In this document: positions 37,086 through 47,845 of the stretch, one piece after another
How positions within the stretch are numbered: position 1 is the stretch's first letter
Layout of the letters: every line of letters begins with the position of its first letter
Source of the DNA: Paracentrotus lividus
Lineage: Eukaryota; Echinodermata; Echinoidea; Camarodonta; Echinidae
NCBI GenBank assembly: GCA_940671915.1
Contig: CALNVZ010000641.1
Location: 6,376,852 to 6,440,851 of the forward strand
Reading direction: 5' to 3'
DNA: 64,000 nucleotides
The notes under the pieces: model-generated
What the model saw: the letters and a program-made list of their open reading frames with translations, nothing else
Databases searched by the model: none
What the model was told of the DNA's origin: nothing
Position numbers and translations under genes: made by a program

Positions 37086-37965
37086 TATCATCAGCTTCCA
37101 TCCACTCAACATGCTTATTCATGGGGGGGGGGGGGTAATACAACTTCAACTTTCTAAAAATTTATCCAAACATAGCTGACATGATTGCACTATACCATGA
37201 CTAGTTTTCAGCAATAACCATTCTCGGGGCTTTTGCAAAATGAAATAAAAGGGTTAATTTACCCCGCTAATTGAATCAATATTTCTGCGTCTCAATTAAC
37301 AGTTGTCTAAATGGCTCGGAGAAATAGACAATAGATGTAATCTAGAGTGAACATTTATCCTTACATTACTGAAATGCAATTGACAGTTTCGTGTGTATTG
37401 CCACCTCAACTTTTATGACATTTTCAATACAAAAAATCGCTTTGCGTTGATTCTTCATGATTTGTGTTAAGAAGAAAGCCTAATGTCATGGCAGAAACGT
37501 TCAGTTGTATAAAAAGCATTGTAAATTATTGATGCAAAAAAAAAAACACCTCTATTTCTATGTTGTTGATAAAATATTTTTCATTTTTAAATAAGAAAAT
37601 GCTTCTATAGAATGGGATGAATAAGAATACATTTCCCATAAAAGAGACTAAATGACTTTATATGACGTGCTCCTTTTCAAGAGTTTGTTTGTTTTTCTAC
37701 TGCTTTAAAAACTAACTCTAATTTCTGATTTGTTGGTGCAAGTATCTTGTTTCTGTTTTTGCTTTGTTTTGTTTTTTATTTTTGGTTGTTTGTTTTGTTT
37801 TTACATTCAATCACGAAGAAGGGGGAAACGGATGAACCGGTGAAAGATATAGGGTAGAAACAGGGAGAAAAGGAGAGGAGAGAGAGAGAAGGAGTGGGAG
37901 ATGGGTAGAGACAGAAAGATAGATTATAACAAAGGAAAAAAAAGAGAAACATGTAGAAAGAGTGA
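37086..37965. other. AT-rich DNA, nothing recognised
   Basis: It contains a G11-12 run near 37123 and T/GTTTT-rich sequence at 37730-37800. No gene is visible. Confidence 0.3.
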
Positions 37966-38286
37966 GTGTGTGTATGTGCGTGTGTTTATGTGCATGTGTT
38001 TGTGTGTGCGCGCGCGCGCGTGTGTGTGTGTGTGTGTGTGTGTGCTTGTGTGTGTGTGTGGTGTGTGTGTGTGTGTGTGGTGTGAGCGTGAGAGAGAGAG
38101 AGAGAGACAGAGAGAGAGAGGGAGAGACAGAGACAGAAGACAGACAGGAGAATAGACAGAGAGAAAAGAGAGAGAGAAAAAGGAGACAGAGAAAGAGAGA
38201 GAAAGAGAGAGAGAAAGAGTGAGAGAGAAGAAGACAGAGACAGAGAGACAGACAGAGGCCAAGAGAGAGACAGAGAGAGAGAGAAG
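37966..38286. repeat. Compound (GT)n-(GC)n-(GA)n microsatellite
   Basis: About 120 bases of GT repeat include a pure GC segment (GTGTGCGCGCGCGCGCGTGT, near 38006-38025). About 195 bases of GA repeat follow. Alternating purine-pyrimidine DNA of this type is prone to the Z form, and GA tracts to triplex. Open frames on both strands here are repeat artefacts. A similar compound in the opposite order is at 55160-55330. Confidence 0.9.
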
Positions 38287-38519
38287 ATTTAAGAGAAGGG
38301 GGTAATAATAAAGAGAAGCAAGGTTTGAGCATTCAGACACAGAATTGATCCACAATCTGCTACCATCATTCATTATCCAGGCGTGAATTACCATTTGAGT
38401 TTGAATCCAAGTATTTCCATCACCCTAAATCTCTTAAAACATCCATATTCACCGGGTTCAACTAATACCATGATACAGATAATAACCACAATGATTGCGA
38501 TCAGTGCGAGAAGCTTAAA

Positions 38520-39130
38520 TAACGAAATGAAGGGCACAACCCCCGCCCCCCCCCTCCAAAAGATCCCCAAAAATACAGGTTATCGAGCACTGGAGCCCCC
38601 CCCCCCCCCTACACGCACACACAATGATTAAGCCAGCTGTATATTGAGGCACATGACACACACAAAAAATGACAGATCGTAAATTCACTGATGCCCCCAC
38701 CTCAATTAATAGGATAACGCTGTGTCCCTTCCCATGTCCAAGTCAACTATACACCGGTCCCCCCCCTCCCTCCACCCGATTGAGCCAAATAAACAGTGCC
38801 CACACTCTATGATCGAGGCACACTAGTGACATGCGCCCCCACCATGATTGAGCAATGTACAGTGGCCATAGTTTTGCTCATAAACGACGCAATATACCTT
38901 GTAACCCCCCCCCCCACGTGACAAATCCAAATTGTGCTCCCTCCCCAATGATCGAGTCAGCTTTACACTGGTTCACCTTATAACCACACTAAACACTGGT
39001 CCCCCCCCCCCCCATCATACGTCAATAAGTTAGCCAAATATACCCTATTGCCATCTCCTCCAAACAACTATACTCCCAACCCCCACCCTACCCCAGTCCC
39101 CCCCCCCTCCCCTGCGAATCCAGCATCACC
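38520..39130. repeat. Degenerate minisatellite with C-runs
   Basis: Units of roughly 60 bases recur. Each carries a C-run of 7 to 14 and phrases like AATGATTAAGCCAGCTGTAT, CCGATTGAGCCAAATAAACA, CATGATTGAGCAATGTACAG and AATGATCGAGTCAGCTTTAC. C-runs lie near 38540, 38597, 38757, 38903, 39001 and 39098. The copies are strongly diverged. No coding frame is credible. Confidence 0.55.
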
Positions 39131-39189
39131 ACTCACAAAGAATTAGTAATCCAATAATTATTGTCTGGAGAACATTGCGGCCTTTGTCA

Positions 39190-39290
39190 TGCATTTTTTT
39201 TTTTTTTTTTTTTTTGTATTGAATATCCGAAATCTGATTTTTTTTCTCAATAAATTGATTTTGATTGATTGATTGTTTATGCTTGGCGCA
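39190..39290 (+). repeat. Poly-T followed by a LINE-like 3' tail
   Basis: A T24 tract (about 39193-39216) is followed by TCAATAAATTGATTTTGATT and GATTGATTG, which looks like the simple-repeat tail of a non-LTR retrotransposon. No reverse-transcriptase sequence is adjacent. Confidence 0.35.
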
Positions 39291-39376
39291 GATACAATCA
39301 TTAAACTGATGCTAGTAACAATCGTTGTCCCTTCCAATGAAGCTTACTGAGAAAAAATCAATCGTAACTTTTTATC

Positions 39377-39660
39377 GATCGTAAGTCGTTGTGTTGCAGG
39401 GCACAGGAGTCGTTCTGGCTGCCGAGCAAGGTGGGCATTATATCAACATCAGATATGATACCCAGCTTCTTGACACCCAGTTTCAAATGTCGACACCTTT
39501 TACTCTTGCCTTTCTCTCCGCAGGGATTCGGATGCGGCATAACGTTGCTGATCCGTTGCCAAGGCAGTCATATTCGTCTTCATCCATACTCTACGGGACC
39601 ATTTTAATACAGTTATTACCATACATCATTTGTCTTTTGCAAGAACATTGAGGTTATGCC
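39377..39660 (+). other. GC-richer segment open in two forward frames
   Basis: The sequence after 39400 is less AT-rich than its surroundings and open in two overlapping frames, one giving GHYINIRYDTQLLDTQFQ and the other FWLPSKVGIISTSDMIPS. The upstream GTTGTGTTGCAG resembles a splice acceptor, but it also matches the end of the hairpin element seen at 11591-11703. CTTTCTCTCCGCAG lies inside. It could be an exon of an unknown gene or non-coding. I do not recognise either translation. Confidence 0.2.
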
Positions 39661-39948
39661 ATCATAACCATGAATAAAATAATGCGCCATTATTTTCTCC
39701 AGTGACAGTTCTTGGAAATGTGATCTATTTGGAAACTCAGGTTGTCGGTCGACACCCCTCCCACGTCATTTGTCGAGTTTCATACTATCTGTTTGTTCAT
39801 GGGACACTAAAATGTATCTTTTCATTGTGGTTATCTTATATTTCACCATCAGTAATAAAGTTTATAGTTTTTCGATATGGGTTTACACTAGGCTGATGTA
39901 TAACTTTGAATTCACGGCGGTTAGAAATTTGATTACAAGTAGCGTGAT

Positions 39949-39951
<3 letters not shown>
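39661..39951. other. Intergenic DNA, nothing recognised
   Basis: AT-rich with short unrecognised frames. It runs into the long poly-T tract. Confidence 0.3.

Positions 39952-40017
<66 letters not shown>
39952..40017. repeat. 66-base poly-T tract
   Basis: An uninterrupted T run. It may be the reverse-complement poly-A tail of a retroposed sequence, or an expanded homopolymer whose length is not reliable. It is followed by TTTTAATAAATTGAAATTG and an AATTG-rich stretch. Confidence 0.9.
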
Positions 40018-40018
<1 letters not shown>

Positions 40019-40509
40019 TATTTATGTATATTTTATTGATTTGTTATTTATCATGCATTCTTCTGATATATGTGTATCTTGTGTTTTTAATGTTTTTATC
40101 AATGAAATTTTAATAAATTGAAATTGAATTGAAATGGAATTGACCACAGAGAAATTGTCGCGGAAGCAGTTTGTCGTACAGCCTAAACAGTTCGGTATAC
40201 TATACCCCACTGTCGCATCGCAATAAGTTTTTCTATATACTGACCAGAAACTGATGCAAATAAACTGCCACACGTTTATCAGACCAAAAACTCATATAGC
40301 CTATAGATAAAGGTGCCTTGTCGCAATTCATGACAAATGCTCCTGATAATGTCAAAAGGCTTTTGAATAGCCAACTGACAAGGCTTTGAAAACAGTGATG
40401 GTTGTATAATGATAGCCTATAATGATATGATATGATCAACAGAAAAGTAAACAGAATCGGATAAGAAAGGATGGCTTTGAAAAAGACTGATCTGTCGCGT
40501 ATAGACATA
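40018..40509. other. AT-rich DNA, nothing recognised
   Basis: The minus-strand frames here are unrecognised and have no splice context. Confidence 0.3.
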
Positions 40510-40760
40510 TGCGGCGGTCACAACTCGTCGTAGGCTACGGGGCACGTGCCATCAACGTAGCCTGCGTTGAATGTACAATGCATGCACAGGTCGTTGGTCA
40601 ATTTCTGCGATTCCTGCGTTTCTGTAGTAAGGGTATTGTAAAAACCTCCTGTACGTCGTACATGCATTGTACCTGCAAGGTACCTCCGCTGCACGTATTT
40701 TCTACGAAATCCATCGTAGGGACTTGCACGTCGAAGGTACGGCGAGTTGTGACCGCCGCA
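40510..40760 (-). mobile_element. 251-bp element with TGCGGCGG ends, copy 2
   Basis: It has the same ends and length as the element at 36004 but opposite orientation, with about 90% identity by eye. Shared internal landmarks include TACGGGGCACGTGCCATC, TGCGATTCCTGCGTTTCT and TACGAAATCCATCGTAGG. The right flank is TTA and the left flank is ATA, consistent with a TWA-type target duplication carrying one mutation. The 88-codon frame through it is not a gene; similar frames appear in the other copy. Confidence 0.8.
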
Positions 40761-40855
40761 TTAGTCATATCATGAGAAATATAAGATTGATCACAAGATC
40801 AAAAAAGGGAGGGATAGAGAGTGAGAGAGTAGTCCATGCCCGAAAAACAAGGAGT

Positions 40856-41062
40856 CAATCACAGTGTGTCCACACTGTGGAAACACTGTGAAAATGGGCC
40901 AAATCCACAAAGTCGTCACATTGTGAAGGACCCGGATACTGTGTTCACACAATCGACTGAGTGGATATGGCCCATTTTCACAGTGTCCGTACTGGAAATC
41001 TTACCGAACAATGTGAACACACTGTGTTTGTTCACACTGTGGGACACTGTGTGTTTTTTCCG
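40856..41062. repeat. Inverted repeat rich in CACACTGTG motifs, site 2
   Basis: The left arm CACTGTGAAAATGGGCCAAA (about 40890) is mirrored by TGGCCCATTTTCACAGTG (about 40968-40985). On both sides stand further copies: CACAGTGTGTCC, CACACTGTGG, CACATTGTGAAGG, GTGAACACACTGTG and TTCACACTGTGGGACACTGTG. It could be a MITE with internal subrepeats. Site 1 is at 36830-37085. Confidence 0.6.
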
Positions 41063-42447
41063 GTAGGGATGGCGGATCCAGGGGCGCAATATACATGCCC
41101 CTCCATTATATTAAATGAATGCTCCCCTCCCCCTTAAAGTGGATATAATAGCCCCCCTTTCCACCCCGACCCCCCCCAAAAAAAGGAGCATTTAGACCTT
41201 CCACAACACATTTAGCTCGGAACACATACAGTATAATAACGATACATTTACTTGACTTTTATTCAAGTTTCTCATGTCTATGTTGTGCTAGTGTGCATTG
41301 TTACAAAATAAAAAAGAAGAAGACGTTTGTTTAGTGTTGCATGGTGTTAACCTTGTCAGCTAAGAAATATAGATGCAAAGGAGATAGATAATAAATACAC
41401 TCAAAAAAGGAATTAAATTTTCGCCATTCGCAAATCTGAAGCAGTTGGAGGTTGGGATGGACTGTACATTAATTGATCTACAACACAGGCCATATTTTCA
41501 ATTGACTTCGGTCGTGTTTAGCTGCACTTTGCAAAGGTCATTATGGTGGTGTTGATAGGTCAGGGGTTTAAGTGAAGTCACCAGGACATGTTAGTCGCGG
41601 AAGTCAAGAGCCTGACTGGCAGTGCACATCTATACCTGGATATTTCGTTACGGATTTATGATTCACAGGAGCACAAATAATTCTATATGCAAGACATAGA
41701 AAAGGGTATTTGTACAAGGTCTCGAATATTACCGTAAGGAGGTGGATGTCATGAAAGTTATTATTTCGCATAGCCTTAGGAACATACACGATTGATGAGG
41801 ACTTACCGGCATCGCCAGCATTAGGTTCATTGAGAGAATGATGTTGATGTGGATTTTTGCAAGGGTTCTACCGAGTCTTTATAATTATGCAAATCAATAC
41901 TGTACAGCTTAATCATACTCGTCACAAGTAAAGAAAATATGTTAAATAAGGGGACATTAGTATAAATATGTATGTTCGCTATTTGTGTCTAAAACTTTAA
42001 CAGTGATACACGTTCTGGCCAAAATCCATATTCAACAGTATATTTTGGACAAATATGAAGGTTTTTTTAATACCCCACTCGCAATTATGATGAATTCAGA
42101 ATTAGGTCTTCAGTGACAACCGATTAGTGTGAAACGACTTGTTAGACCAAACATGATACTACAAAACGAACGTTTCTTCTTTCCTCCATGGTTACTATAA
42201 CTTGAAGCTGCCATGATAAACTATTACTATGGTACGATGGTATACTGCAATTCCAGCACGCCGATATTTAGATTCGGTGTATACCCCCCCCACACACCAT
42301 AATGCTTTTCCTGCATTGACCCAAATCACTTGGTCCTTTGGGGGGGGGGCTCGTTGATTAGTCGACCTGGGGTCAAAGCCTCACCCTCCCCGTACTTTGG
42401 TTCTTTCGCATAGGTTTTTACACAAATTCCAAACAACAGCATTTTAC
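41063..42447. other. Intergenic DNA with one transposon-end-like motif
   Basis: GATGGCGGATCCAGGGGCGC near 41067 resembles the terminus of hAT-type elements (compare 62712), but no partner end was found. C/G-runs lie near 42290 and 42340. No gene is visible. Confidence 0.3.
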
Positions 42448-42552
42448 AAAGCTCGAGACTAAGCTCTGAGGCGTCTCAGAGACTCCGAGATTCCGGCGAC
42501 TTATGAGGCGTCTCAGGCTGAGAGTCTCCGCGACTAGTTTCAAAGCTGCTCT
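42448..42552. repeat. Imperfect palindrome with GAGGCGTCTC motifs
   Basis: The self-complementary decamer GAGGCGTCTC occurs twice (about 42468 and 42507), with GAGACTAAGC and GAGAGTCTCC around it. The outer parts ACAAAGCTCGAGACTA and GCGACTAGTTTCAAAGCTG are partly complementary. It may be a small, decayed inverted-repeat element. Confidence 0.4.
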
Positions 42553-44096
42553 ACATCCTACTTAAACCGTTTTCATGGCAAGTGAGATACACCATTGAAT
42601 TGCAGAGACCATTATGATGCTGAACTATGCAAATTAATCTTCTGACCCCCTATAGCCATCAATCGCTGATTTATATTGTAAATTACAAACGAAAACTATA
42701 GGAGAATATATCATTATAATGCAGGCATGTGCGTATATTTATCGACAATCTATATCCATTTTCCATTTCCAACTAAATAAAACACAAAACATTTGTAACA
42801 TACCTTCTCCGAATTTCTCTGTACAACCTGCCAGGCAACGGTCTTCTGAAGACAACATCCAACACTGGATCTTAATTGTCACTTTTTGGTCCAACACTGA
42901 CTTTGCTCACCAACTAAATATCACTATTGGCTTTTTGATGTTGCGGGAGTTTGCCCGAAGATATCGTACTCGCTGTCACATCGGCGTGCTGTCTGGTGCG
43001 CCGGTTCAGAATGTGGCCGATGCGCTGGCAGAGAATATTTGATATTTGTTTGTCAAATCGATATATGCACTTAGTTCAAACGGTGTCGAGTCTTCAGCTC
43101 CTCCTCGCATTTTTTTATAAACGTCCAATGTCCAGTGAAGATACGACCGAGCACAGTCATGGAGAGATAGTTATAGATAGACAGAGAGCGAAAATCTGCC
43201 CTCCTTCGTGATCGCTTTATTACATTCGCGCTTGACTCTTCAGATTTTCAAAATTGAATTCTTTTGTTTGCCTGCGTTATGGAATATTGCAATCACGTCC
43301 ATTGACTTGTGAATTGTTTATTCAATAGCCAGCTGACGATTTGGAATTGGTAGGAATAGTACAAGTGTTCTTTGAGTTGAAGGTGGCGACATAAATCGTT
43401 TCTGAAGTATAGAGACAATCTGAGTTAGATTGGAAGTAATTAGTGGAGGCGCGAACGAAGCTGCAACTCGCATTGATAGCGTGCGGCGTTGACTCTAGAT
43501 CTTTTGGAGGTGTTGAGTGTGTGTGTGTGTGTGCTCTCACGCACGCATTGGTCAAGCCTAATAAGAAACGGGTTAGGTACGGTATTCTGTTATAGCCATA
43601 TGGATTACAAACTGAATCACTATTAGTGGAAGAGAAATCGAAATATTGCTATTTCTGAGCCTATGTGGTCAACATGTTGTTGCCGTTACTGCAGGAAAAA
43701 AAAATGGGTAAAAAACATATCAGTATACCATTAGTGATTAGGCAGGACTTGTATTTGTAAAGACTCTCTTTTCGTATCCTAAGTGTGTTGATAAGATTTC
43801 TACAAGTTTGTATCGTCGCTCATTGTTAATTTTGTAGGAAAAGTGTAGACCTATTTAATCTTTTGTATACAAATCTAATTACATAAACAGTTTTTCTATT
43901 TCATTAAAGCTATGACTAGAGCATTTAAAATTATCCATAAAATATGATTTCGAATGTTGATTCTGTCTCATTTTGACATGATAATCACATACTCGATATT
44001 ATGTTGTTTTCTACTTTATGCAACTTATGGATTTATAGTAAATGTGGTATATTTTACGATGTGATTGGTTGAATATGTCACGTGTATTCACGTTTT
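42553..44096. other. Intergenic DNA, nothing recognised
   Basis: The open frames at 42719-43042 and 42951-43211 overlap in different phases, and neither shows a known domain. A (GT)n tract lies near 43518-43532. Confidence 0.3.
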
Positions 44097-44134
44097 TGTT
44101 ATATTGAACGGTTTTTTGTTATATTGAACGGTTT
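44097..44134 (+). repeat. Two-copy 19-base direct repeat
   Basis: TGTTATATTGAACGGTTT occurs twice in immediate succession. It borders the AT-rich to GC-rich transition at 44135. Confidence 0.8.
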
Positions 44135-44520
44135 CTATAGCATTAACACGCCCGAGCGTGCTGTTAGCGGTGAATGCAGTGCACGCGCAGATGTTTGGAT
44201 AGGGGTCGCGCTGCAACAGCCGCGGGACGTGCATGCGCCCTCCGAAGCATCGAGCAACCTTTACGTTTATGAAATAATCGGGAGTGTGTTAACGCTTTTA
44301 TAAATTCGAATTGCTCTGTGATCTTGAGTTATTACAAAATTCAGGGATTATCCTTGAATTTTGGTAGTAGCTCAGATCTACATCCGATTCGTCATCAGAA
44401 GTAAACAACGGAAGAACCGGTGATGGGTTATCACTTTTTTGCCCGCAAAATGACGTGGCATTTGCAACGAAATTCGCATGACACTGAGCGTTTTGACACC
44501 CGAGCGTTATCACAGACTAT
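44135..44520 (-). other. GC-richer segment with an acidic minus-strand frame
   Basis: This stretch is visibly richer in CpG than its surroundings. On the minus strand a 71-codon frame (44298-44513) contains LPLFTSDDESDVDLSYYQ, an acidic motif of the kind found at the start of some transposase-like proteins. No DDE catalytic region follows, so this is only a hint. ACGCTCGGGTG-type sequence occurs near both ends of the segment in the same orientation. Confidence 0.2.
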
Positions 44521-44910
44521 TTATAATTTGTTATTGATGGTTTTTACTGTGTGTTAATGAATGGTGAAACTCGGCTGCTTGTTCGCTAGGCTCGTATAAT
44601 GGTACGCCAATGATTCGCGAATACAATATACGTCACAATGCTATGCACCATAATTTGGCACATTGGCAAGATAAACCAGATTAGGCGGTCAGATTAGGGT
44701 CTATTCTATATAAATGTGCTGCTCTATTAATGCACATTACTGCTACTGTGAACTCCAAATCAATTATCCCGTGCAATCTTTCAACTCGGCTCGCCTCGGT
44801 GATAATGTGCCTCGGATAATTATATTTGTCGTGCACCCAAATGATTTTGATTGTGAGTATGCATATTATATAATATTGGTCATTTTAAACGCAAAGAAAC
44901 CATCCATTTA
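44521..44910. other. Intergenic DNA, nothing recognised
   Basis: AT-rich. The frame at 44714-44911 is unrecognised. Confidence 0.3.
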
Positions 44911-45135
44911 ATGCTACAGTCACAAGACACTTACGTTGAGTTACGTCCGGTTACGTCCAAAATTATTTTCTTTTCTGCTCTATTATTCTTATGTATTTCA
45001 TTGTTTTACTGAATGAACGAATTATCATTTTTCCATTTCTGACTTGACGGAAGGCATCCGTGGGATCCGCAGAAAAGAAATCATTTTTGGACGCAACGGG
45101 ACGTAACTATACGTAAGTGTCTGTGACTGTAGCAT
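44911..45135. mobile_element. 225-bp MITE with about 68-bp inverted ends
   Basis: The left end ATGCTACAGTCACAAGACAC and TTACGTTGAGTTACGTCC is mirrored at the right by GGGACGTAACTATACGTAAG and TGTCTGTGACTGTAGCAT. Pairing extends inward to ATTTTCTTTTCTGC / GCAGAAAAGAAATCA. Roughly five of six positions match. The interior is AT-rich and non-coding. No clear target duplication was found. Confidence 0.8.
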
Positions 45136-46772
45136 AACCACTCATTAAAAAAAAAGTGTTACTGAGAGAGAATGTTGTACTGTGGTAAGCTCATTAGATA
45201 ACATGGATGGACTTCGACCAATCTGTTTTCGATCTTTACACAAAAATGCATAATACATGAATACCACCCACACGTATAGAAAAGTCAAATGAAATTCGAG
45301 AATATTCGCACTATAGAGTTAAGGTAAAATCCCAGCTTTAGTCTCAAAATTTTCCGAGAAAAAACGATGATCCTCTTCTTCTTTAGGATAGTTAGCTTTC
45401 AAAAACAAGAGCATTATATCAAGATTATAAAATTATATTGTTCCAACAGTAAAAAAAACTATTGAAAGTTCAGATAAAAGGATCATTTACTACCTTAAAA
45501 CAGTGTAACACAATGCCAAGCATACAGCCGAACACCATACCCTCTGTGTAGCTACACGGCCGCTAGAGACGGGACTTTACAACAGAATGGTGTGTGAAAA
45601 GCACATGTTTTATAAACCATCCGTGTTGGTTTATAAATTTTGAGTATGAAATCATTGATATCTCGAAGGTAAGCAAGCATTAGCTTGCAATTTTAAGAAT
45701 ACCAGACTGACCTAAGTGTTTATAATTATCTTGGCAAAATAAGTTAAATCAAATAAATATGATTTGATAATCATTCATGTTACTGCATCCCTTTAAATCC
45801 TCAATGAATTAGCAAAATTTGCCATTCATTATTGGATGAGCAAGAAATCTGAAAGAGACGAAACTTTGTTAGCCCTGGGGCATATATCCTCAAATACGGA
45901 CTCTAACACCAATTTGAATACATGGGACAATAAATTAGAATAAGGACTTTTCGAAGACTAGTCAATGATATTTCGAATTTGACTTAGTTCTAAATTCTTC
46001 TTTCCCTCTTATCTCATAAATTAAGCCATATAACATTGTCGTAGCTTTCTTGCAATGATTGTTTCTAGCTCATTAACATGATGCTTTATTTCGCTATTTA
46101 AAAAAAAGCAATTTCTCTTTAATTAGGAATCACATGGATAGCGGAGATGCAGTAACAGTATGGTGACAGATCATTATCTTGCATATCAGTAACGTGTACA
46201 AACTCATGCATTATCATAACCATGCTGATTTTTAAATATGGAGTCCCCTTCCCACTATCCAGAGAAATTTTATGTAAATAGTGATGTGCAAGATAAAGAT
46301 CAATCCCACTTTTTTGAGGTCAAAGCTTACATTCACATGGATTAGTGTATACAAATACTTGAAAATCATGTCTTGTTATAATATTTATATTTAGTCTGGT
46401 ATTTTAGGTGCAGTTGAATCAATGGACAGTATGGGCGTGAGGGACACCAAAAAAATGCGTACAGGGTTTACATATAGATACAACAACTCCCCTCGTCCAG
46501 GTTCACCACGACTATTAAAAAACTTCGCTTATCCTAATATGGAATTGAAGGAATATACAATTCGAAAAATCATATAACGAATTTTTGATAGATGTTAAAT
46601 GTTGATTAATGGATCCCAATTAACCCTGAATGCTTAACACATATTCTTTCACACCCGGCTAACCTATGCGCAACGTACGAAAATGCCCAAAACGCCTGTT
46701 TTCTACCGCTTATTCGATCTTGCATTAGCATGTGACTGTAGCATATCTGGCGTTCAAGCATTTCTCCCTACC
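45136..46772. other. AT-rich intergenic DNA, nothing recognised
   Basis: There are no long open frames, mobile-element ends or tandem repeats beyond short A-tracts. Confidence 0.35.
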
Positions 46773-46900
46773 GGAGGGCATTCATCAAGAACTTTCGGAC
46801 GTTTTATCCGCAAACTGTTATAAGCTACAAAATGCTTGCATGTGATTGGCTGAGAGCAAATTGTCGGATAAATGTCCGACAAGTCCTTATGAATGCCCCA
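46773..46900 (+). mobile_element. MITE family A, copy 4 (shortened by small deletions)
   Basis: It starts GGAGGGCATTCATCAAGAAC and ends GTCCTTATGAATGCCCC, with the core GCATGTGATTGGCTGAG. Several single-base deletions (ATTTCAT to ATTCAT, CCGACAAA to CCGCAAA, GGATAAAA to GGATAAA) make it about 15 bases shorter than the other copies. Confidence 0.8.
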
Positions 46901-46995
46901 CGTGACCATATCATCACGACCTGGGTCAAATGTGTAAATTTGATCAATGCTTTAAGAGATCTAGCGTGTGGTAAGGTAAACAGGTCAGAAAAATA

Positions 46996-47070
46996 ATTAA
47001 TAATAATAATATAACGTTTGTATAGCGCCTCTGTCTAGTTGAACTATTCCGAGGCGCATTGTAAAACAAG
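46996..47070 (-). repeat. SINE/LINE tail fragment with AAT repeat
   Basis: TAATAATAATAATATAACG is followed by TTTGTATAGCGCCTCTG and CCGAGGCGCATTGTAAAAC. This 'tagcgcc...ggcgca' tail is related in style to the SINE tail at 7123 but is a different sequence. Only the tail is present. Confidence 0.45.
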
Positions 47071-47631
47071 ATGAAAGTGTGAACAACATCATCATACATG
47101 TAGTTACAAACATTCTCTTAATTAAAAAAAATTGTAAGTTTTAAATTATTTTCAAGTTTAGGAAGGATTTTATTGTAGAAAGTTCCATTGAAAAGGATTG
47201 CTCTTCAAATGCCTTCATATTAAATGACGAAAGGCTGATATGTTCGGGTCCCGAACATGTGATCACATGTAATGTAGTCCCATACATGCTTTTTGTGTCC
47301 AGTGCATGTTTCTCTAAAATTTGGTAATTTCTTATATTTCTTGATTCCATCCCTCACATCAATTATTCTTAACATTGTTATCAACCTTTCTCATCACTTG
47401 AGACAGTTCTTCCACAATTCAATATTATGACTACAACACTAGATTAGCTTTAAAATGTACTATGTTCAGGCATGTTCGAACCTGGATTTGTGCGCTTGGA
47501 TTCACATCAGACGAGCGAAATATTTAGGCCCTACATGCGATATTCTTCAAATCATACATAAAAATATTCATGAAATTCAATTGGATCTTTAAGTAACACT
47601 GTTAAAAAAATATAAAGCAAAAAAAAAAATT
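47071..47631. other. AT-rich DNA, nothing recognised
   Basis: No supported gene or repeat. The minus-strand frame at 47141-47350 is unrecognised. Confidence 0.3.
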
Positions 47632-47845
47632 ACCGCAAACCTGTCAGCAGAGTCGCCATAAAAAATGTAATAAAAAACTTTTGTTGTAAATTCTCCTGCA
47701 TATATGAATACAATATACATCAGAGTAAAACATTGTTATAACTCTAATGATTTTTTTCCTTTTTCATTATTCTTAAGGAAAATTTACAACAAACTTTTTT
47801 AATTACATTTTGTATGGCCACTCTGCTGACATCACTTTGCTGTAT
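47632..47845 (+). mobile_element. MITE family E, copy 2
   Basis: CTGTCAGCAGAGTCGCCATA at the left is mirrored by TATGGCCACTCTGCTGACAT and CACTTTGCTGTA at the right. Inner arms GTAATAAAAAACTTTTGTTG and CAACAAACTTTTTTAATTAC also pair, so it could form a long hairpin. It has the same termini as 35245-35496. Confidence 0.7.

Noticed and set aside
37811..38394. Overlapping long frames on both strands
   Set aside because: All are translations of the GT/GC/GA microsatellite.
38520..39130. A CRISPR-like array of repeats and spacers
   Set aside because: Units are diverged throughout with no constant repeat or unique spacers, and the genome is clearly eukaryotic.
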